Below, in pieces: positions 1 through 3,067 of a DNA stretch of 5,758 nt. The stretch is taken from the NCBI GenBank assembly GCA_015520145.1, contig WAQR01000071.1:1-5758 (forward strand), written 5' to 3'. Made by a program: the position numbers and the translations under genes. The DNA comes from Candidatus Hydrothermarchaeota archaeon. GTDB taxonomy: Archaea > Hydrothermarchaeota > Hydrothermarchaeia > Hydrothermarchaeales > WAQR01. Position 1 is the first letter of the stretch; each line of letters begins with the position of its first letter. The notes under the pieces were generated by a model. The model was not told the DNA's origin and ran no database searches. It saw only the letters and a program-made list of their open reading frames with translations.

Positions 1-942
1 CTGGCTACACTGTTCTCCAAAAAAACACCTCTTTTAATAGTTTCCAATCCACCCTTTCTTCCGATAATAGGGGCGATAATGAATACACTTAGGGGCCAGA
101 AATATGCATTTCTGGTTCACGACGTCTACCCAGATATTGCAGTTAAGCTTGGTTATCTGAAGGATGACAGCTTGATATCCAGAACTTGGAGAACGATGAA
201 CAGATGGGTTTATGGATGTGCTGGTGTTGTGGTTGTACTTGGAGAGCATATGGAAGAAAGGGTAAAAGATTATATAGACCAGCCGGAAAAGCTTAGAGTG
301 ATACACAACTGGGCAGACGGAAATGTCATAATGCCGCTTAAAAAAAACAATAATGATTTCTGTAAGATTCTGGAGCTGGAGGATAAATTAGTAGTACTCT
401 ACTCAGGAAACATGGGTTTATTCCACGATCTAGAAACCGTCATAAGGGCTGCCAAGGAGTTGGAAGATGAAGATATTGCATTTTTATTCATTGGAGAAGG
501 CGGTAAAAAGGAGAAGCTCAAAAGGATGGCAGAAAAGTTTAATTTGAATAATGTATTATTCCTGCCATATCAGCCTGTTGAAAAACTGCCCTACTCACTG
601 ACCTGTGGAGATATATCTATAGTTTCACTGGAGAAGAGTGTGGAAGGTTTAGCGGTGCCATCTAAACTATATGCCTATCTTGCTGCGGGTAGTGCAATAA
701 TCGGGCTTGTAGGGCAAGATTCAGAAGTCTCTGATATAATCGAGGAACACAAGTGTGGCTTTCGGGTGAAACAGAGAGATGTAGAGGGGCTGGTAAAGGC
801 AGTAACTGTGCTTAAAGATGACTGGAAACTACTGGATGAGATGAAGGCAAATGCAAGGAGATGTTTTGAGGAGAATTTTGAAAAAGAGATGGCGATGGAT
901 AAATATTATCGGGTCATTGCAAGCTTAAGTGGGGGGAGATAA
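1..942 (+). CDS. GT4-family glycosyltransferase, WbuB-like (5' partial)
   Basis: This is a retaining GT-B glycosyltransferase that probably adds a sugar from a nucleotide-sugar donor to a lipid-linked or surface glycan on the cytoplasmic face of the membrane. The frame is open from base 1, so the ATG at 79 is internal: the residues before it (SNPPFLPIIGAIM) continue directly into RGQKYAFLVHDVYPDIAVKL, a block typical of WbuB-like GT4 enzymes. Counting from the first visible codon, HNWAD lies at about 102-106, the start of the C-terminal Rossmann domain (VVLYSGNMGLFHDLET) at about 131-146, FLFIGEGG at about 161-168, and the donor-site segment VEGLAVPSKLYAYLAAG at about 214-230. The second Glu of the classical EX7E motif is replaced in PSKLY, as I recall for this subfamily. 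There are 313 visible residues; relatives are roughly 400, so about 90-100 N-terminal residues lie outside. It ends in TAA. Donor and acceptor cannot be read from the sequence. Confidence 0.9.
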   Translation: MATLFSKKTPLLIVSNPPFLPIIGAIMNTLRGQKYAFLVHDVYPDIAVKLGYLKDDSLISRTWRTMNRWVYGCAGVVVVLGEHMEERVKDYIDQPEKLRVIHNWADGNVIMPLKKNNNDFCKILELEDKLVVLYSGNMGLFHDLETVIRAAKELEDEDIAFLFIGEGGKKEKLKRMAEKFNLNNVLFLPYQPVEKLPYSLTCGDISIVSLEKSVEGLAVPSKLYAYLAAGSAIIGLVGQDSEVSDIIEEHKCGFRVKQRDVEGLVKAVTVLKDDWKLLDEMKANARRCFEENFEKEMAMDKYYRVIASLSGGR

Positions 943-1004
943 ATGTTACCCAATAAACCCCCCAACATCCACCCCCCAGCATTTTTGCCATAAATATCCC
1001 CCTC

Positions 1005-1050
1005 GCATCCCCTAATAGAAAGACCGAAAACCAGACAAAAAGAAAAACCG
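1005..1050. repeat. Diverged direct repeat, copy A
   Basis: This stretch aligns with about 1783-1830 with one single-base indel and scattered substitutions. Shared parts include a GCATCYCC start, GAAAACC in the middle and the identical purine-rich core CAAAAAGAAAAAC near the end. Weaker similarity reaches further upstream (ATTTTT at about 981 and about 1758). Copy A lies between the glycosyltransferase stop and the promoter of the first PNPT pseudogene. It has no coding potential that I recognise. It may be a leftover of a segmental duplication or a shared upstream element. Confidence 0.55.
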
Positions 1051-1095
1051 CACGAAAATCCTTGGCAACGAAATATAGAACAAGACTTCGTTACC

Positions 1096-1101
1096 TTTAA
1101 A
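1096..1101 (+). promoter_or_regulatory. Archaeal TATA box of the first PNPT pseudogene
   Basis: The box TTTAAA is centred about 26-27 bp upstream of the ATG at 1125. That is the spacing expected between an archaeal TATA box and the transcription start, so the ancestral transcript would have been leaderless. The element and its flanks (CGTTACCTTTAAA, then a C-run and TTATAGATT) recur upstream of the second remnant at 2643-2680, which supports a conserved promoter. Confidence 0.6.
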
Positions 1102-1124
1102 CACCCCCTTATAGATTCTACGTC

Positions 1125-1731
1125 ATGGAACCGAGGATACTATTAATACTGCTCGCAATAAGCTTCATATCGACCCTGGCATCTCTTCCCGGGTGGATCA
1201 AGAGGAGGGCAGGGTTACAGTTATTTTTGGAACCGTGCAGGCAACACTGTTCTACATAGCTCTGGAAACCTTTTATTACACCAACGGCTCAATGACATTT
1301 CTTCTTGCAGCTCTTGCAAGTATACTCATTGCAACAATGATCGGGATGGTGGACGACATGCTCGGCTGGAGGATTGGATTGACGCAAAGAGAAAAGGTCT
1401 TCCTTACCTTCCTTGTGCCAATACCCATAATGGTGATCAATGCAGGTCATTCGATGATGACCTTCCCGGTTCTTGGGAAAGTCCAATTGGGCACTATCTG
1501 GAATTCCTGCTAAAGGCCAGGAGGCGGTTCGAACCGGAATGGAGTGCAAAGGTCATGGGAGACGGCTCCCTGGCCGTCAGGAGCAAGATCTACAGCGTCC
1601 CCCATATCGCCATAACAATCATCAGGAAAATAAAAGGTAGTGCCTATGAATACGAAGTCGTTGGCGGCGTTTTGGCGGTGCAGATCGTAATATCTGTAAT
1701 CACGATTGGAGTATTTATGAGATGGTTTTGA
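1125..1731 (+). pseudogene. Polyprenyl-phosphate sugar-1-phosphate transferase (PNPT/Alg7-WecA-like) with two internal deletions
   Basis: An intact gene would encode a multi-pass membrane enzyme transferring a HexNAc-1-phosphate from a UDP-sugar to a polyprenyl or dolichyl phosphate, the first step of lipid-linked glycan assembly. Three pieces are visible in three frames. Frame 3 starts at ATG 1125 (MEPRILLILLAISFIST... PGWIKRRAGL). Frame 2, from about 1211 to 1495, holds VTVIFG, transmembrane stretches, the Mg-binding-type motif IGMVDDMLGW (the two Asp codons at 1352-1357) and LTQREK. Frame 1, from 1495 to the TGA at 1729-1731, reads YLEFLLKARRRFEPEWSAKV... SKIYSVPHIAITII... FMRWF, the family's C-terminal end. 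Only about 204 codons remain, against roughly 320 in intact relatives. The missing parts are a cytoplasmic loop after the first helix (about 20-30 residues) and a central block of about 90-100 residues that should carry NAFN-type and GD-type active-site motifs. A functional product is very unlikely. A GTG at 1193 opens a 106-codon frame, but that is only the middle fragment. Confidence 0.85.
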
Positions 1732-1782
1732 TGTAGGGTACGTTATCTGGTGCAGGGATTTTTAGGGATAGAGTACCTCCCG

Positions 1783-1830
1783 GCATCTCCTTAACAAATA
1801 GACAGAAAACCTGGCAAAAAGAAAAACAGC
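1783..1830. repeat. Diverged direct repeat, copy B
   Basis: This is the partner of the repeat at about 1005-1050. It lies about 50 bp after the first PNPT pseudogene's stop and about 85 bp before the TATA-like box of the antitoxin gene. It shares the purine-rich core CAAAAAGAAAAAC (about 1814-1826). Both copies have the same orientation relative to the genes. Confidence 0.55.
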
Positions 1831-1915
1831 GTGGGCAGAGAAATCGGCAGAATTCATCCCAAGCGCATCTTCTGCGGTAAAAGATGGGAGGATTACAGCG
1901 ATTCTAACAAAATCC

Positions 1916-1921
1916 TTTTAA
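1916..1921 (+). promoter_or_regulatory. TATA-like box of the antitoxin gene
   Basis: TTTTAA within ATCCTTTTAAGTT is centred about 26-27 bp upstream of the GTG at 1945. This places the expected transcription start at that GTG and argues for a leaderless message beginning there rather than at the ATG at 1954. Only a weak Shine-Dalgarno-like AAAGGT (about 1935-1940) precedes the GTG. Confidence 0.5.
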
Positions 1922-1944
1922 GTTACAAAACTCAAAGGTTATAA

Positions 1945-2181
1945 GTGATAAAGATGTCATCCTCAAGAATCAGGGAAATAAAAGATATGTCGAACTCTTT
2001 AATTAGAAGAAGAATTAAAACTTCTGAAACCGTTCGAGATGCTATCAGACAGCTTGCTTTGAAATATGAAATGCAGGCAGGTTCTCTGGAGGAAATTAGG
2101 GATATCATAGGCAAGGCTGGAGAAAAATCTGGAGAAACCCTCTCCCTGGCTGTGAGAAAAATGCGGGAAGAGGCGATATGA
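1945..2181 (+). CDS. VapB-like antitoxin of a PIN-toxin module
   Basis: This is a 78-residue, charged, mostly helical protein. I call it an antitoxin mainly from context: its TGA overlaps the ATG of a PIN-domain toxin in the arrangement ATGA, the usual order and coupling for vapBC pairs. In such pairs the small first protein binds and inhibits the ribonuclease toxin and often represses its own promoter. Residues about 20-45 (RRRIKTSETVRDAIRQLALK) are rich in Arg/Lys and could contribute to DNA binding. The C-terminal part (SLEEIRDIIGKAGEKSGETL) is of the kind that contacts the toxin. I do not see a textbook ribbon-helix-helix or AbrB signature, so the family is not assigned. An in-frame TAA ends just before the GTG at 1945, so there is no upstream extension; ATG 1954 is the alternative start (75 residues). 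The frame is uninterrupted although the partner toxin is broken. Confidence 0.6.
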   Translation: MIKMSSSRIREIKDMSNSLIRRRIKTSETVRDAIRQLALKYEMQAGSLEEIRDIIGKAGEKSGETLSLAVRKMREEAI

Positions 2182-2545
2182 ATAGATACATAGATACTTC
2201 TGCCTTTGTAAAATACTATGGCAATCCCGGATTTGAAAAAGGGATAAGAGAGATTGAAGTCTTATTTGACATGGCATGGGATGGAGATGATGTGCTGGTT
2301 TCTTCTCACAGGACGTGAAGGAATTGAATGAAAGTGGTGCTCTAATTCTTTAGACGGTCAATCCGCTTTTTATAACTTTCAGCATTGAATACATAATCAA
2401 ACATCACATACCTATAAACGACGCCATCCATCTGTATACCGCACTCACTTGGAGGCCAGAGATAGAAGAATTTGTATGTTGTGATGAAAACCTGCTAAGA
2501 GCGGCAAAGGCAGAGAGTTTGAATATTTTTAACCCTGAAGGATGA
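2178..2545 (+). pseudogene. vapC: VapC-like PIN-domain toxin, broken
   Basis: An intact protein would be a Mg-dependent endoribonuclease toxin of about 140-150 residues. The first 46 codons (2178-2315) are in frame 3 and begin MNRYIDTSAFVKYY, with the first catalytic Asp at residue 6. They run through VLVSSH and then hit TGA at 2316-2318. The homologous continuation is in frame 2 from about 2312 (DVKELNESGALIL). It has an in-frame TAG at 2351-2353, then continues to IPINDAIHLYTAL (Asp codon at 2420) and VCCDENLLRAAKAESLNIF (Asp codon at 2483), ending with TGA at 2543-2545. The second conserved acidic residue (usually Glu, around residue 40-50) and perhaps 20-30 surrounding residues are missing at the frame junction. 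The gene therefore carries at least two lesions, an internal deletion with frameshift and a nonsense codon, and is very unlikely to be active. Its ATG overlaps the antitoxin stop by ATGA, consistent with former translational coupling. Confidence 0.85.
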
Positions 2546-2649
2546 TATATGCACTAACGGTTTTTCTAACCCACAAGCTTTAGCTAGCTCGGTATCAGAA
2601 TATTGAAGTTCCTGGTACTATGCCTTCTTATATCTTAAATGTCGTTACC

Positions 2650-2657
2650 TTTAAATA
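2650..2657 (+). promoter_or_regulatory. TATA box of the second PNPT remnant
   Basis: TTTAAATA is centred about 28 bp upstream of the ATG at 2681. It lies in CGTTACCTTTAAA, identical over 13 bases to the sequence at 1089-1101, followed in both copies by a C-run and TTATAGATT. The promoter survives although almost nothing of the gene does, so a short non-functional transcript might still be made. Confidence 0.5.
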
Positions 2658-2680
2658 TCCCCCCTTATAGATTCCACACC

Positions 2681-2792
2681 ATGGAACAGGGGTTACTACT
2701 AATACTGTTTGGAATAATCTTCCTGTCTACACAGATAGGTCTACAGCGTACCCCACATCGCCATAACAATCATCAGAAAAATAAAAATATGA
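2681..2792 (+). pseudogene. Collapsed second copy of the PNPT sugar-phosphate transferase gene
   Basis: The ATG at 2681 starts MEQGLLLILFGIIFLST, clearly homologous to the N-terminus of the pseudogene at 1125 (MEPRILLILLAISFIST). Immediately afterwards, positions 2740-2786 match 1589-1635 of that pseudogene at 44 of 47 bases, the part encoding YSVPHIAITIIRKIK. The roughly 200 or more codons that should lie between are gone and the join is out of frame. Read from the ATG the frame ends at a TAG soon after 2800; in the ancestral C-terminal frame it ends at TGA 2790-2792. The three differences in the 47-base block are all third-position synonymous (Val GTC/GTA, His CAT/CAC, Arg AGG/AGA). No function remains. 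The seven-base word GTCTACA occurs at 2725-2731 and 2739-2745, flanking the join. Confidence 0.8.
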
Positions 2793-2795
2793 CGC

Positions 2796-2802
2796 TTTTT
2801 TT
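2796..2802 (+). terminator. Possible poly-U terminator after the second PNPT remnant
   Basis: A run of seven T residues lies just after the end of the remnant. Archaeal transcription can terminate at such U-tracts without a hairpin, and I see no clear stem upstream. It would stop transcripts from the preserved promoter at about 2650. Confidence 0.25.
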
Positions 2803-2814
2803 GTAGGTATTTAG

Positions 2815-2991
2815 TTGAGTAGTCACGGAAGCGGCCTGTGTTATCTGCCAAAGATTCCTCCATGGTTTAAGTCTGGTTTCAACACATTTTGTATGAAACT
2901 CAATGGTATCTATGTAGAGAAGATTGTCTACCGGGTCGTGAAATACAGAAGGCAGAACCCAGAAAGGAGGCAGGATCATGAAACGAAATAA
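2815..2991 (+). other. Unassigned open stretch, possible gene-end remnant
   Basis: One frame is open for 58 codons after a TAG at 2812-2814, ending with TAA at 2989-2991. It reads through LCYLPKIPPWFKSGF, MKLNGIYVEKIVYRVV and a basic end (KYRRQNPERR). There is no plausible start at its beginning; the first ATG is at 2893. The amphipathic, basic composition is protein-like and could be the 3' end of a decayed gene, but I do not recognise a family. The opposite strand is also open here (2773-2979), so the openness alone proves little. Confidence 0.2.
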
Positions 2992-3067
2992 TTACCAGAT
3001 AATACACAAAAGCCCTGAACAACCTCAATACTTAAATACTATTAGTTTTCTAGTTATACCAATATGA
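2978..3067 (+). CDS. Possible 29-codon leader ORF overlapping the UPF0182 start
   Basis: An ATG at 2978 lies eight bases after a strong Shine-Dalgarno-like AAAGGAGG (2963-2970), the best such motif in the window. The frame encodes MKRNNYQIIHKSPEQPQYLN and nine more residues, then stops with TGA at 3065-3067, which overlaps the ATG of the UPF0182 gene (ATGA). That is the geometry of translational coupling. Against it, a TATA-like box for the UPF0182 gene lies inside the ORF, the peptide is unfamiliar, and a 29-codon ORF can arise by chance. It may also be the start of a lost gene. Confidence 0.22.
   Translation: MKRNNYQIIHKSPEQPQYLNTISFLVIPI
3032..3038 (+). promoter_or_regulatory. TATA-like box of the UPF0182 gene
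   Basis: TTAAATA is centred about 29 bp before the ATG at 3064. Transcription would start at or a few bases before the start codon, giving a leaderless or near-leaderless message. This agrees with the absence of a Shine-Dalgarno sequence directly upstream of the ATG (TCTAGTTATACCAAT). Confidence 0.5.

Noticed and set aside
1289..1549. Minus-strand open frame of 86 codons opposite the PNPT pseudogene
   Set aside because: It is antisense to the clearly homologous PNPT coding fragments, has no family features, and its composition (many Cys/His) is what complementing a membrane protein gives.
1866..1886. Inverted repeat CATCTT / AAGATG with a nine-base loop upstream of the antitoxin
   Set aside because: A six-base stem is short and not followed by a T-run. 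It could be an operator, but it lies about 30 bp upstream of the TATA-like box and chance is an adequate explanation.
1999..2277. Minus-strand open frame opposite the antitoxin and toxin start
   Set aside because: It mirrors the antitoxin and PIN N-terminus on the + strand, which have the overlap and motif evidence; nothing recognisable is encoded on the minus strand.
2558..2567. Ten-base inverse match (CGGTTTTTCT) to the end of repeat copy A
   Set aside because: It is short and low-complexity, with no similarity in the flanks, so it is likely chance.
2773..2979. Minus-strand 68-codon frame (possible transposase start)
   Set aside because: There is no Shine-Dalgarno or TATA-like signal in the right place, no terminal inverted repeats nearby, and part of it is antisense to the PNPT remnant.
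943..3063. Insertion sequence or other mobile element as the cause of the disruption
   Set aside because: I see no transposase, no terminal inverted repeats and no target-site duplications. The lesions are deletions and point changes rather than insertions.
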